Part shown: positions 1 through 10,700 of the stretch, in pieces
Layout of the letters: the number at the start of each line of letters is the position of its first letter
Position numbering within the stretch: position 1 is the stretch's first letter
DNA from: Diphasiastrum complanatum
Taxonomy: Eukaryota; Streptophyta; Lycopodiopsida; Lycopodiales; Lycopodiaceae
DNA: 60,000 nt
Direction: 5' to 3'
Assembly: GCA_029204225.1 (NCBI GenBank)
Contig: CM055102.1
Span: 12,445,939 to 12,505,938, forward strand
Made by a program: the position numbers and the translations under genes
Notes under the pieces: generated by a model
Seen by the model: only the letters and a program-made list of their open reading frames with translations
Told to the model about the DNA's origin: nothing
Database searches by the model: none

Positions 1-75
1 CAGAAGCTAGAAGTGCAACAATGCTTCCAATTTGGATTCCATTCAGATCACCGTGCCACTTCATTTTTGCAGCTT

Positions 76-560
76 TTACACTTTGCTATTCTTCCTTGAG
101 TCCACATAAATTTCATGTTTTTCACCTTGCACAAGCTCCAAGAAATCATTATCTCGAGGGAGATTTGAAGGTTCGACAATTGTAGTTGAAGTTTCTAATT
201 TCAGAGGCCAGTGAAATTCTTCAGTTGTTGATGGGTGTTCAAGATTGAGCAAACTAGTTTTTTGTTCCTCGAAAAAGTCCAACCACCAATGTCAATCAAA
301 CTCGTAAAAAAATTGATAGGCTGCTTGAATACTTGATTTCAAAAAATTTAATGAGTCAAATGGGTCAACCTCACAATGCTCTTTTTGTGCTTTTTGTTCT
401 TTTGGCATGGACTTCAAGGGAGACAACACAACAAGCTTGATTTGACCAGAAGGCATATTGAGCAAAAACCGTATTTCTTCAACATGTAACCATGAAACTG
501 AACCTGAAAATTATTTGTCCCATAGCAATGTGATGCCAATTTTGTTGCATTTGATTTTGA
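76..560 (-). pseudogene. Decayed coding remnant, possible 3' part of transposase-like gene
   Basis: Read on the minus strand, this stretch gives protein-like sequence broken by at least two stops. A 68-residue open segment (282 to 76) ends the reading and contains WPLKLETSTT. Upstream there is a piece reading WLHVEEIRFLLNMPSGQIK. It lies directly downstream of the transposase-like ORF at 606-1124 on the same strand, so it may be that protein's C-terminal part. No catalytic motif is visible and I do not recognise the family. It could also be non-coding. Confidence 0.25.
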
Positions 561-605
561 ACTGAGTCAGCAAAAAAATAAAGTTTTTAAAGTATTAAAA
601 GTTAA

Positions 606-1124
606 CTAATTTTTATCTTTTTCATCATTGGTCTTTGTTAGTTGTTTGACAGAATTTAACAACTCACATGTAGAACAAACTATCATTCGTGATTTTTTAG
701 GAATCTTCACCAAACAAAAACCTCTCTTCCAAATCCTAAGAAAATATGAGTAACTTAAATATGCAACATTTTTTGTCTTAGCGAACTCCTTGTACATAAA
801 TATCTCCAGTTTTGTAAAATTATCTGGCAAGTGAAAATATAATGAATTTGGTGATTTTTCTCCATGCACATCTACAAAATGCTTTAGCCAAGCCATAACA
901 TTCAAAGCATTCGGAGACACGGTTCTACCCTGCAATGATCCTTGCAATGTTGGATCTTTCTGAAGTCGTGTGTGCATTCTTTGAAGGCGTGAATTTCCAA
1001 TTGCATGAACAACTTTGTAGGCTTTTCGACAAAACTCCATTGCATTTACAGAATATGCATACAAGTTTTTGTTGGGTCTCACTATGGCACAAAAATAGTA
1101 AGTCTTTTCATCTTTACTTCTCAA
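606..1124 (-). pseudogene. Transposase-like protein fragment with Cys-X2-Cys motif
   Basis: A 172-residue open frame. The order of motifs is FCRKAYKVVHAIGNSRLQRM near residue 30, a middle block NALNVMAWLKHF, then LYFHLP, and a C-terminal FLRIWKRGFCLVKIPKKSR followed by CSTC. This order (a recognition-helix-like segment, an FHLP block, then a short zinc-binding CxxC) resembles the N-terminal half of large DDE-type transposase-like proteins that are multicopy in many eukaryotes. That assignment is from memory of the family pattern, not a search. The frame lacks an obvious catalytic domain, so it is a fragment; sequence 3' of it (to 76) is broken. Alternative: an unrelated multicopy plant protein. 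Confidence 0.45.
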
Positions 1125-1226
1125 GAAAAACTTGGCTGCAATTCCCCGATATCTTTTTGTTATTTAATTTAATTTCTGTAAGCAAGAGGCTGAATAACAA
1201 ATAATGGAGCGTACCTTCCGAATCTC

Positions 1227-1693
1227 CTATCTTGAAATCAATTGTTTTTGATGTTTTGTCAAAATAGGTGAAGATTTCAAGTCTCTCTTGTATCTTTCCT
1301 TTCTTTTGAAATCAGATTTGTAAATTGACCCCGTGATACTTGTAGTTGCTCGAACAGGTTGAGAAGGTGTGGAAATGTCTGCCTGAATCCGTGACTGAGT
1401 GAATTGAATCATGTGAATCATCACTCACTAACTCTTTTGATTGGTCAAAACGATATTGCAATGTTGTTTCTCTAATCTGAATCAAAAGTTTTGTTAGCAG
1501 GTTGTGTCAAAGGAGTCATTTCTTGAAAAGTAGTTAGATGAGGAATTTCAGATGATGTTGTTGACGGAGAAATAGAAAGAGTAATAGGACAAGAACCCAA
1601 AGGAGTGGCTTCATAATAATAATTTTCATTAGGAATATCAGACGAGGACGACTCAGATGTGGCTACGAAGTTACCTCCGAAGTACCCATCCAC
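1227..1693 (-). pseudogene. Ser/Thr-rich broken coding remnant upstream of transposase-like ORF
   Basis: Two short minus-strand open frames (1693-1472, 73 residues; 1424-1227, 65 residues) lie immediately upstream of the transposase-like ORF. The first is rich in Ser, Thr and Pro (for example SPSTTSSEIPHLTTF) and looks like a disordered linker; the second is basic. They could be the N-terminal part of the same gene, interrupted by introns or by decay. No domain is recognised. Confidence 0.25.
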
Positions 1694-2253
1694 AAGAATT
1701 TAAAGCACTAGGACATTTATCACATACTCCATAGATGTTTCATACGATCTATATCTCACCTGTAAATGGGGATGTCTGAACTTTCAGAGCAACATAACGT
1801 ATGATACTTGCTTCCTCTTTCACTGTTGAAGGTTTCTGCACCTGCTCTGTGGCTGAATTTGCAAAACTATCTGATGCCAGAAACTTTCATCAGAATCACA
1901 GGAAATCTTTGTTCTGTTATTCTGTCAATCTTGAATCATAATTTCCATAACCTACACATGTTCTCGATACTCAGCCTCGATTACAGCATCATTCTTCAGA
2001 GATGCGTAATTCCGGATAACTTAAGCTGCAATTGACATAATTCCGGATAACTCAAACTGCAATTGACAGGGTTGATGCGAATCTGCAAATTCACAAGAGC
2101 AGTGAAGCCCGTTCTCAGAGACGATCCGACCGTCTCAGCCCCGAATTGACCAAAACAATCGACAATTTTCCTTAAGAATCTAAATCAAGAGATACTACAA
2201 ACAAATTGTTCGAGCTGGCGATTTATATCCAGGAGAAGCAGCGAGACTTCACC

Positions 2254-2382
2254 ATGCCAGTGTGCTTGTCAGATTTCTTCTCTTCCGCCATCGCTACTTC
2301 ACTTTCTGATACCGATTTCTTCTACGACCCAATATTAGATGATTGCCAAGCTCTCTTGGATGCTGCCGCTGGCAGCAGATAA
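2254..2382 (+). CDS. Short ORF, 42 residues, unknown
   Basis: An ATG in good context (CACCATGCC) opens a 42-residue frame beginning MPVCLSDFFSSAIATSLSD and ending in a small-residue run DAAAGSR. Codon use looks less AT-biased than the surroundings. Nothing downstream continues it. It may be a leftover first exon or chance; it stands out in the 1.7-3.0 kb stretch, which otherwise holds no gene I can support. Confidence 0.2.
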   Translation: MPVCLSDFFSSAIATSLSDTDFFYDPILDDCQALLDAAAGSR

Positions 2383-2427
2383 ACAGAACGAGCGTTGCTG
2401 ATCTTCTTTCTGCTAACGATCCAACGC

Positions 2428-2525
2428 CTCTAAATTGCGTCGGTTGAGATCCTCTCTCTCTAAAATTGCGTCGGTTGAGATTTTCTCTCTCTAAAATTGT
2501 GTCGGTTGAGATTTTCTCTCTCTAA
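2428..2525. repeat. Three tandem units of 30-33 bp
   Basis: The unit TAAATTGCGTCGGTTGAGAT followed by a CT-rich tail is repeated three times starting near 2431, 2461 and 2494. The tails are pyrimidine runs (CTCTCTC). This is the only clear structure between 1.7 and 3.0 kb. Confidence 0.7.
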
Positions 2526-3138
2526 GTTCTCATTTTTGCTTATGGTTTTCATTTATTCAATGGTCCAATCCTTCAAAGAAACCAAACTTTTCTATAAAGG
2601 TCCCTTTCTAGGTTTGTAATTTCCATGTCTTCGTGTAGCCTTAACTTTTGCGTTTGACATTGGAATTCAGTGACGTAAAAATGGAAATTGCTCAGTTCAT
2701 TGTGCTCACTATAGTGACCAAAGTTCTCGTCATCATTACTTGTCTTATTATTTTTTTTAAAAGGACTCCTTTTTTCTCAAGTTATTCGCATTTTATATTT
2801 TAGGTCTTTGAACTGTCATATCTTCTTCGTTCGACTTCGGATTTCAACGTAATAAAAGGCAAAAGTGATCATTGCGTCGAGTTTGACATGATAGTAGTGG
2901 TATAAAAGCCAAAACAAATTAATGAAACAAAATTGACATTTTGCCAAAAGCTACTGGTGTTTTCTAAATCTTGAAGGTTACATTCTTCGAGGACTCAGAA
3001 TTTTGGGACGGGGGAGAAAGACAAATTTGTTACTAGCAAATTTGTGATTTTACGAGTGAAATTTACAATTGTCCCAAATTCTTCTCACTTCATTCAGATT
3101 TGTGGACCCATAACCCACAGACTATCTGCCACTATACC

Positions 3139-4599
3139 ATGGACACTGATAATGAAAATATGTCCGACTATGAAGATCAATGGGACGAAAATGATTATGA
3201 GTACGATAACCAAAGTGACGGGTATGATGATGGTGGTGATGATTGTCAACAAGATGAGGAGGATTGTGATGATGGTGGCTATTGTCAGCAAGATGATCAA
3301 CAATGTGATGAAACGGACGAGCATGAGCAGTATTCCGATGGGGATCATGATTGTCAACTAGATGATCGGGGATATCAACTTGGTGATGCAGACGAATATA
3401 ACGATGGCCCAGATGTGACCGAGTATAACATTGTTGATTGTGAGGGTCATAATCACTCTGAATGGCAACATGAGGACCAATATGAGCCTATAGGTCAACC
3501 ATATGATATCTCTAAAAGTTGTGAGTATGATGAAGAAGATCCAACGGTTCACAACGTGTACAACAAAAGATTACATTGTCAAGGGACATAATTGCATCCC
3601 AATCACTACATTGGTGAGGATGGAGACTACAATGATGATAACGAAGCTGGTTCCGAACAATACGAAGTTGAAGAAGATAATTCTAGAATACCAATCATCT
3701 CTTTGTACAATGGCATTCAACAGTACATCCATGCAAACAGAAGAGGCTTCATCTATGGCTCTTAAACCAATTGCTGGCACCACTAGGTTATAGTTAGAGG
3801 ACAATACCAATTATGGGATCGTAGTGACCATTCCTAGTTCTTGTTACAATGGGGAGAGATTTCGTCAAAGGCAAATCAACATCAACAAATCAATATTCAA
3901 CAAAATCCTGATGATGTTCCTTTTGAGAACATACCAACCTTTGAGGGAGATATGAGTTCATTACATATTGATGACTGGTTATCTATTGTCGATGAGAATC
4001 TGCGACTATATTCTATCTCTGATCAGGGCAAAATTACCATAGCAGCATCCTACTTTCGCATAAAAGCCTATGATTGGTAGCATGGAGTATTATGTCATCC
4101 AGAGTATGAACCAAAGTCATGGGATGATTTCAAAGAGTTTTGTGCAAAAATATTTATAGATTATTATATGGACTCTTACTATATGCTAGAACAAACTGGT
4201 TCTGTAAAGGCATATAATACTAGATCCCGTTTGGTAGCATCTAAACATAGGTGTCTTGATGAAGAATTATGTATCCAACACTATCTACGTGGTCTTCAAG
4301 ATCACATTCGTCAACATTTGGATAAAGTACTTCGAGCGAATCCAACATTGACAGATGTAATGCAAAAGGCATTAATTCAAGATCTAAGGATAAGACAACA
4401 AAAGATGCAACTACGGATCAAATTGGAGTCTCAGCAGGAAGAGATTCCTACACTAGTGTGTTCAACTCTCCATCAGCAACACTCTCCAGAACTATCAATA
4501 TGTCAATTCCAAACTCATCAAGGTGCTGGTTTGAACAAAAGTATTTCAGAAAAAAAAATTTCAACGGATGAAGGATTGAAAGGAATCAAGGAATTGTAG
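3139..4599 (+). pseudogene. gag: Ty3/gypsy-like gag with acidic N-terminal region, broken
   Basis: The ATG at 3139 opens a frame of about 150 residues that is extremely rich in Asp, Glu, Gln and Cys (CQQDEEDCDDGG, CQQDDQQCDE). After stops and a frame change the reading continues into a retrotransposon gag-like block at 3841-4599: IPTFEGDMSSLHIDDWL, then SYFRIKAYDW, a stop, KSWDDFKEFCAKIF, and CIQHYLRGLQDHIRQHL. This is the usual order of the Retrotrans_gag domain, in which a W is followed by a W-x-x-F-K motif. No zinc knuckle, protease, integrase or reverse transcriptase follows, so the element is non-autonomous or truncated. The gag call is supported by motif order; assigning the acidic leader to the same gene is inference. 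Confidence 0.55.
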
Positions 4600-4623
4600 A
4601 ATACGTCTCTGGAACATCCAATC

Positions 4624-5235
4624 ATGTCTCAAGATCAACAGCAGATGGATTCTGACTTATCTTCCAATATTGTTGACTCGAGAGCTTTTGAGATTAATAT
4701 TATCGTTGCCTATCATTGTATATATGATGAATTTATCTTTGGAGATCGAACTGAAGATAATCACTACTTACAACATTGTATATATGACAAAATTATCTTT
4801 GGAGATCAAACTGAGGATCATCATTGCTTACAACATAATGAATATGAGTTGTTCATATTCCAACATAACGACGCTCTCTTGGAACAGAGTGATGAACTGG
4901 AAACAACTAGAATGTTGCCAAATTTGGACAATGAATCATTTGATTTGGAGCATTACTATTTTAATATATCAGGAGTTGTACCCATCTCTTCACTCACAGA
5001 GGATATCAATGGATCCATGGTCATCCATCTTCGGAGAGATAACGCTACCAATCTTGCTCAGAATGATTCGACAAGACAGAACTCCAATGTTCAATCAGGT
5101 AACTTGGATGAAATCATTGCTTTAATTAACGCTTTGGAATCACAAAAGGATATTGTGATCCTACATCAAGGAGCAATGCACAAGGCAACAAAACCGGATG
5201 CAAGCACAAGAAAAGACGCATCTGGAATTGGATAG
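4624..5235 (+). CDS. Hypothetical ORF with 20-residue internal repeats
   Basis: A 203-residue open frame directly after the gag-like block. It contains two and a half copies of a 20-residue unit: CIYDEFIFGDRTEDNHYLQH, CIYDKIIFGDQTEDHHCLQH and a degenerate third. The repeats are encoded by a direct 60-bp duplication around 4715-4850. The rest is acidic and polar. The position between gag and the LTR-like region at 5.6-6.1 kb suggests it belongs to the same element. I do not recognise a domain. It could be a decayed extra ORF of a non-autonomous retroelement. Confidence 0.35.
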   Translation: MSQDQQQMDSDLSSNIVDSRAFEINIIVAYHCIYDEFIFGDRTEDNHYLQHCIYDKIIFGDQTEDHHCLQHNEYELFIFQHNDALLEQSDELETTRMLPNLDNESFDLEHYYFNISGVVPISSLTEDINGSMVIHLRRDNATNLAQNDSTRQNSNVQSGNLDEIIALINALESQKDIVILHQGAMHKATKPDASTRKDASGIG

Positions 5236-5639
5236 CCTATCCAATCAAGAAAGAGACTGAGGAAGAAGACTATTGAATGTCATGTTGCTTGGATCCTGTC
5301 AACCCATACAGAACTAATACAACTTGAGGCTTTCCTGTGTTTCAGCAATCTTTTCTTCAGTGATCTTATTAATTCTATGGGATCAGTTGTCGATCAAAAG
5401 TTCTTTATGAAGAAAACTCATTGCAACCTTGTTCTACAACAATAAGCTGGAAGTTGAACCTGAGGCAACAAAATTTAAATGGTAAATGGCTACTGACAAG
5501 AATAATACAAGAAAAGATGTTTCTTATTCAAGGTGGCCAAATACTTCTCGACTATCGCCAAAGGATTCATGAGACATGGCACTCAACAAAGGACTACATG
5601 GTCAGCCATGGAGCTAAATTAGATTAGAACTAGTCAATA

Positions 5640-6060
5640 GGACAGTTAATAAAGTGGCTCGAACAACCTCACTATAATTGAGAATAGTGGAATTGTAACA
5701 ATGGTTGTAAGGCCCAATTTAGCTAAATAAGGTCCCAAACTTATAGTAGAGGTACAAATGACCACTATAAATAGCTGAGGTCGTGCTAAATTTGGAGGCT
5801 ATTGTTCATTTTGTAATTTTGAGTTTTAAGAGATCTTGGAGCTTCTCTTGGAGAGCTTTCTTGATGAAGAAAGTGGTTCATGTGCCCAAAATCACATGAG
5901 AGCTATGATCATGCTCTAGAATCAGGTCCCTATTTTGTGATTGATCAATAATCATGAATAAAGATACCTTACTTTGCCTAATTTGGTGAAGTTTTGCTAC
6001 TTTTAGCTATCTTCTTGATTTTTGACTAGTCTCTTGATTTCTTGCATTTCCATTGTAATT
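5640..6060 (+). other. LTR-like region with TATA box
   Basis: The sequence after the gypsy-like ORFs contains a good plant TATA box (CTATAAATAG, 5765-5774), followed by a T-rich transcribed-looking stretch and AATAAAG near 5957, an order that fits U3-R-U5 of a 3' LTR. No matching 5' LTR was found upstream of 3.1 kb, so the LTR identity is inference; it could equally be an ordinary core promoter. Confidence 0.35.
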
Positions 6061-6152
6061 TGATGTTCAATGAATGGATTAGATGTTTGAATGCTAAGGT
6101 TGGCACATGACATAGACCAATACTTTGTCGTGATAATCCGAAGAGAAAAGTT

Positions 6153-6584
6153 AAGTTTCTTTTATTTTGCAGCTATTGGCTATGCTCAACATAGGAACCT
6201 TGATTTCTCTTGTCCGAGTCTTATGTTGAGCATAACATCTTCTCTTTCTTTAAGAGCTAATGTTATGCTCAGCATAAGATATTATTTATCATCCCCTCTC
6301 CCAACTTCTATGCTGAGCATAGCAATTCTACTCACTGAACGCGTTTATGTTATGCTGAGCATAAGATCTCCTCATCCGCTCGTGCATAACATAAACGCGT
6401 CAGTGAGTAGGAATGCTATGCTCATCATAGAAGTTGGGAGAGAGGATGATAAATAATATCTTATGTTGAGCATAACATTAGCTCTTAAAGAAAGAGAAGA
6501 TCTTATGCTCAACATAACACTCGGAAGAGAGAAATCAAGGTTCCTATCTTGAGCATAGCCAGTAGTTGCAAAATAAGAAAACTT
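6153..6584. repeat. Long inverted repeat made of nested short palindromes
   Basis: Two arms of about 200 bp (6153-6357 and 6384-6584) are imperfect reverse complements around a centre near 6370. For example, the left arm has GAACGCGTTTATGTTATGC and the right arm has GCATAACATAAACGCGT. Within the arms a 15-bp palindrome of the type (C/T)TATGyTsArCATA(A/G) recurs at 6180, 6221, 6263, 6308, 6350, 6416, 6461, 6503 and 6544, with a degraded tenth copy at 6586. Spacing is 41-48 bp except across the loop. The structure would fold into a long hairpin and also into a row of short cruciforms. It could be a foldback/MITE-type element or a young inverted duplication of a tandem array. No protein is credible here despite an open frame across it. 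Confidence 0.85.
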
Positions 6585-6599
6585 CCTATGCTTAGCATT

Positions 6600-8357
6600 G
6601 GATACTTTTTTTTTTTTTTTTGGCTTATCTACAAATTGTCTTAAAAACCTCCAAAATCTAGAAAGACATGTATAATAAAAATGAGACTCGTTTTTCTTGT
6701 CCCTCGAAAAAAAGTGAATATAGATAGTTTTATACGATTTTGTAGTTTACAAATGCATTCAAAGGTGGTGTATTATTATCTATATTTGTGTGATACTATA
6801 TTTTTGTCTTTTTTATGAAAAACATCATTTTCTTGTATTGCTTTTTCTAGTATTGGATGTAACTTATGTCTTTTTTTTAAGACACTTATCGTTAAAAAAT
6901 AAAATCATAAATTTTATAACAAATCACAGTCCATGCAAATTGGTAAATGCTTCACCTCTTGACATTATCTTTGAATTCCAGTAAGGATAAGTCAATGCAA
7001 TACCGTATAGTAGCTCTATCTATTCGGCATCAAGTTCCTCGTATATGGATTGGACATTGTCTCAGCTTTCTGATACTACAATGTCTAATGAAGCATGACT
7101 TTGAGATAAGAGCGAATTTTGGAATCCAATTCAAAATTTTCAATGACAAGTCTCAAATAACCATAAAGCGAGTGATTCTCAGTAACATGTTCTTCACCAA
7201 TATGATTTTGTTTGATGTATGTTTGAACATCACAAGTCATTTTTTATTCTCTCCATATATGTCCACAACACATCATTGAGATGATTGTCATCATTATATC
7301 CATCAAATGTTTTTGGAAAGACACAATTGAATGGATTGTTCATACATGCTTTGTATGGTGAGTCATCTATAATATCGTATTGTGATTATTTAATTCTGAG
7401 CAAAAATGTTTTCAAACAAAGCAAAAAGGTTTGAAGTCAGCGATCACGTTTTTTTTATCCGGTCTAATCATATCTTACTGTTCATAGCAATTCTCCTTGC
7501 CCCATATCATAAACAATGGTAATTTGTGCATAGCTTGATGCTCCATGAAAGAGTATATGCTCAAAATATTTTTGTAAGCCATTGTTGACCAAATTCCAAC
7601 TTTAAACAATGATGAAAGTTTGTTAAGAAACTCCAACCATCTTGAGCGTAGCTATATTCACTTTCCTTGAAATTTGTGAATATTTCTCAAGCCAGGATGT
7701 TTGTCCCATCGTTTTAAATAATGCCATTTAGAACTAAGATAATATATATGTTATCATCATATTGTCCGGTCTTTTGAACTTGAAAAACATAATTAAAGTG
7801 ATATATCAAAACACGAGTAATATCAAATTTTTGAAAGAATACGAAATTTCTAAATTATTAAGTAAATTTTAAAAGATCGTTGAATTTGTGATTTTTTTAG
7901 CTTTGTGAAATTTTAGAACGTAGAGGTCAAATTATAGCTCAAAGTGTTTCGTATATTGTAAAGGACTATAATTCAAGTCAATACTTTCAACAAAAAATGA
8001 ATTACAAAAATCTTAAAATTTAATCTTGTACCACAAGAAAAAAATTCATATTAGCATCTTTGTTCAAAACAATGGATACATTGAACATAAACAACATAAT
8101 AAAAAAGAAATCTATATTTGTCTCTTATCATAGCTCCCACTAGCTATTATCATTATCTACCTGTTCTTCTTGTAGTGATTGTGGTGAAATGCTTAGAGGT
8201 CTATCGGCCTCCAATTTTTTGCCTTGTAAAGAAAATTCTCTACTACCATTGCTATTTGGATCTTCATATAAATAATCCTTTTGGATATCGTAAACTTGAA
8301 GCTCTTGTGATGCTTGATCCAATGATTTCAAGAAGTCTTCTGAGATTTATTCATGTT
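6600..8357. other. AT-rich stretch without a recognised gene
   Basis: Only short, unconvincing open frames occur, including a plus-strand frame at 6947-7279 and a minus-strand 63-residue frame at 8331-8140 just outside the R repeat. A T-run lies near 6610-6620. I see no domain, repeat or RNA gene that I can support. Confidence 0.5.
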
Positions 8358-9319
8358 GTTGGCTGATTCTGACGAATCCCCAAGATACTCGGCTAGAGCT
8401 ACCCACGAGCACCTCTCACCTTCGATCGAGGAGGTCTCTAAGAAGACGAGATGAACGAAGACTGAGAGCCAAGGAATAGTAGTTAATACTGTCAAGTAGA
8501 AACTATGTAAGCCTCATGGTGAATCTTGAAAGATGGAATGACCATCCATTTCTTGACGTTCTTGAGATCCAAGAATCAAGAAATGGTGTTTCTTGATCTT
8601 TGGAATCTCAAAATGCTTTAGATTTGTTCTTGTTTCTAGTTGTGGATTAGATTACTTGTTTTGGTGGATTAACATAGGATTCAAGCCTCCAAGAGATTTG
8701 TATCTAATAATAGGTCTAGCATATCCATTACATTTTAGTTTCTTTAGTTTTTTGGAAAGTTCAAGAATCAAGAAAATGGAGCTTCTTGGTTCTTGAATGC
8801 TTGTAGAAGTCAGTTTTCTTGTTTTGATGTGGAATGAGGCATGCTAGAGTAATATTTTGATCTTGCAAGTAGATTAGTTTTAGTTTTGCAAGGATCTGTC
8901 TAGCAATTTTCTTTTTGTTGCTATAGAATGTCCATCCGAGTGCTTGTATGGTAGAATGATTGCAAGTGATTTCAAGAGTTTAAGAGTGTTCAAAATCTGA
9001 GTATCCGTGACAGTTTGAACCATACTACAACCCCGAGAATCTGATGCCTAATCTGGGCATTGAACCAAACCGAAATAATCAAGAACACGCCTAGCTAACA
9101 ACCAAAACAGAGGTAGCATAAGCTGTATGCAGAGAAGACTGCAGAGAAGACGATAAATAACCAGTAGACAGATAGCGAATCTGCCTACATTTGACGTTGC
9201 TGCTTGAAATCTACACCTCATAAATCCATACTTGCTGCAACAGTCTTCTTGAACAAGCGTTCTCCTTGAATCTGTTTTCTATCGAAAATCCAAAACGACT
9301 CAGATTCTGACATTTTCTT
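8358..9319. repeat. R repeat family, copy C
   Basis: Begins TTGGCTGATTCTGACGA and runs to TTGACATTTTCTTGAAAAG-like sequence, matching copy A (14148-15602) nearly throughout. Copy C lacks a 466-bp block present in copies A and B; the join is at about 8545 (ACCAT/CCATTTC). It contains many TTCTTGATTCTTG-type words. Outside the two ends, copies A and C diverge abruptly, which defines the unit. On the minus strand the right end reads FKKMSESESFWIFD, shared with A and B, but the upstream sequence differs, so the unit is not simply a tail of the ParB-like gene. Confidence 0.75.
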
Positions 9320-9790
9320 GAAAAGTTTCAAGAAAATCAAGCACCCAACGAAACTCAAGAATACAAGACAACCTGAAGACAAAACCAAGAAACTACAAAT
9401 AATGCACACCCTCCAAACGGCCCTTCTGTCCTTCGCGAGGTGTGTAGATATCAGCCAGCATAAAAAAATCAGCCCTGTCCGATTTCCTTGAATAATCTCA
9501 ACAGTATTGCATGATTGCCAAGTCTTTTCTAAGACGCATAAAGTAATTTCGCAGTTCTGTCCACTAATTTCCACTGAGGATTCTGCGATTCATCCATGGA
9601 AGATCTATTGGATAAAGCAGCACGGCGGTTTTCAAGTATATCTCCAATTCTGCAATCTGAAACCGTGCTGACCAAATATAAACAAACCACTCCCTGCACG
9701 CATCTAACAGAATCACATCTTCACTCATTCCTCGCTATCCCGCACTTGACACCATCGCTCCTTCTCCTAATCAACCTCTCTGGCATGCCC
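9320..9790. other. Intergenic, no gene supported
   Basis: A minus-strand open frame (9574-9218) crosses the right edge of R copy C and has a hydrophobic middle (CIICSFLVLSSGCLVFLSFVG), but it has no recognisable homology and its end is R sequence. I read it as chance or as a fragment. Confidence 0.35.
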
Positions 9791-9834
9791 CTACACTCCC
9801 TCGTCTGAACCTTCACGCTCCACGCTTGACTCCC

Positions 9835-10340
9835 CTTCACACGCAATCTCGACCGAGTCTGAAAGGTTCCCATCTGGACCGCGTCTGAGAGGAAGCCACT
9901 CATCACTCCATCTCGACCGCATCTGAGAGGAAGCCACTCGCCACTCCATCTCGACCGCGTCTGAGCTCCATCTCGACCGCGTCTGAGAGGAAACCACTCG
10001 CCACTTCATCTCGACCGCGTACTGCGTCTGAGAGGAAGCCAAAGCCACTCCATCTCGACCGCGTCTGAGAGGAAGCCACGCCAAAGCCACTCCATCTCGA
10101 CTACGTCTAAAAGGAAGCCACTACATCTCGACTGCGTCTGAGGGGAAGCCACTCACTCTCGACCGGACCCTCTCTTAGTCATCTCGACCAAAAAGTTCCA
10201 AAAAATCTCAACCTACGGGTCTGATTGAAAACTCGACCGACAACCTCCAAAAAATCTCGACTGACGGGTCTGCTTGAAAACTCCACCGACGACCTCCATC
10301 AGATTTCGACCGACGGCCTCCATTAAAACTCGAGCCGACT
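9835..10340. repeat. Degenerate minisatellite, CATCTCGACCGCGTCTGAGAG type
   Basis: The word CTCGACCGCGTCTGAGAGGA and variants recur at least eight times between 9845 and 10160, separated by AAGCCACTC-type spacers at irregular 30-60 bp spacing. From about 10200 the unit changes to ATCTCGACCGACGGGTCTG with AAAACTCGACC spacers. GC content is clearly higher than in the flanks. Open frames through it on both strands are repeat artefacts. Confidence 0.8.
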
Positions 10341-10394
10341 GTCCAGCAAAAAACATCTCGGCCCTTCGTTAAAAAATTTTGACCCTTCATTCAC

Positions 10395-10700
10395 TTTTTC
10401 AAACCCTTGTTAATTTTTCCGACCACGACTCTATTTTTCGAACATCAATTTTTTTCTAACATGTTTTTTTCGAACAACCATTCTTTTCGAACATCACTTT
10501 TTTCGAACACTCACTTTTTTCGAACGTCTTTTTTTTCGCACATCCATTTTTTTCGAACATCCATTTTCCGAATCTCTATTTTTCAAACATCAATTTGTCG
10601 AACATCCATTTCCGACCCAGGTCGACCCACCACATTTTTCCGATCCACTTCACTTTTCCGACCCACTCTCAATTTTTCGACCCTAGACCAATTGTTTTAC
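10395..10700. repeat. Short-period repeat TTTTTTCGAACATC
   Basis: About fifteen loose copies of a 12-20 bp unit (TTTTTCGAACATCCA, TTTTTCCGACCCA) follow the CTCGACC minisatellite. The shared core TCGA(A/C)C suggests a single expanding and diverging array. The 114-residue plus-strand frame here is low-complexity (FFSNxHFFRTS) and is not a gene. Confidence 0.7.

Noticed and set aside
3094-3357. Minus-strand hydrophobic frame resembling a multi-pass membrane protein
   Set aside because: It is the antisense of the Asp/Glu-rich codons of the acidic gag leader; GAT/GAC read backwards give Ile/Val runs.
6091-6456. 121-residue plus-strand frame across the inverted repeat
   Set aside because: It follows the palindromic repeat (MLSI repeats) and ends in the second arm; it is repeat-derived.
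9791-10090. Minus-strand Arg/Trp/Ser-rich frame
   Set aside because: A direct translation of the CTCGACCGCGTCTGAG minisatellite, with no independent coding signal.
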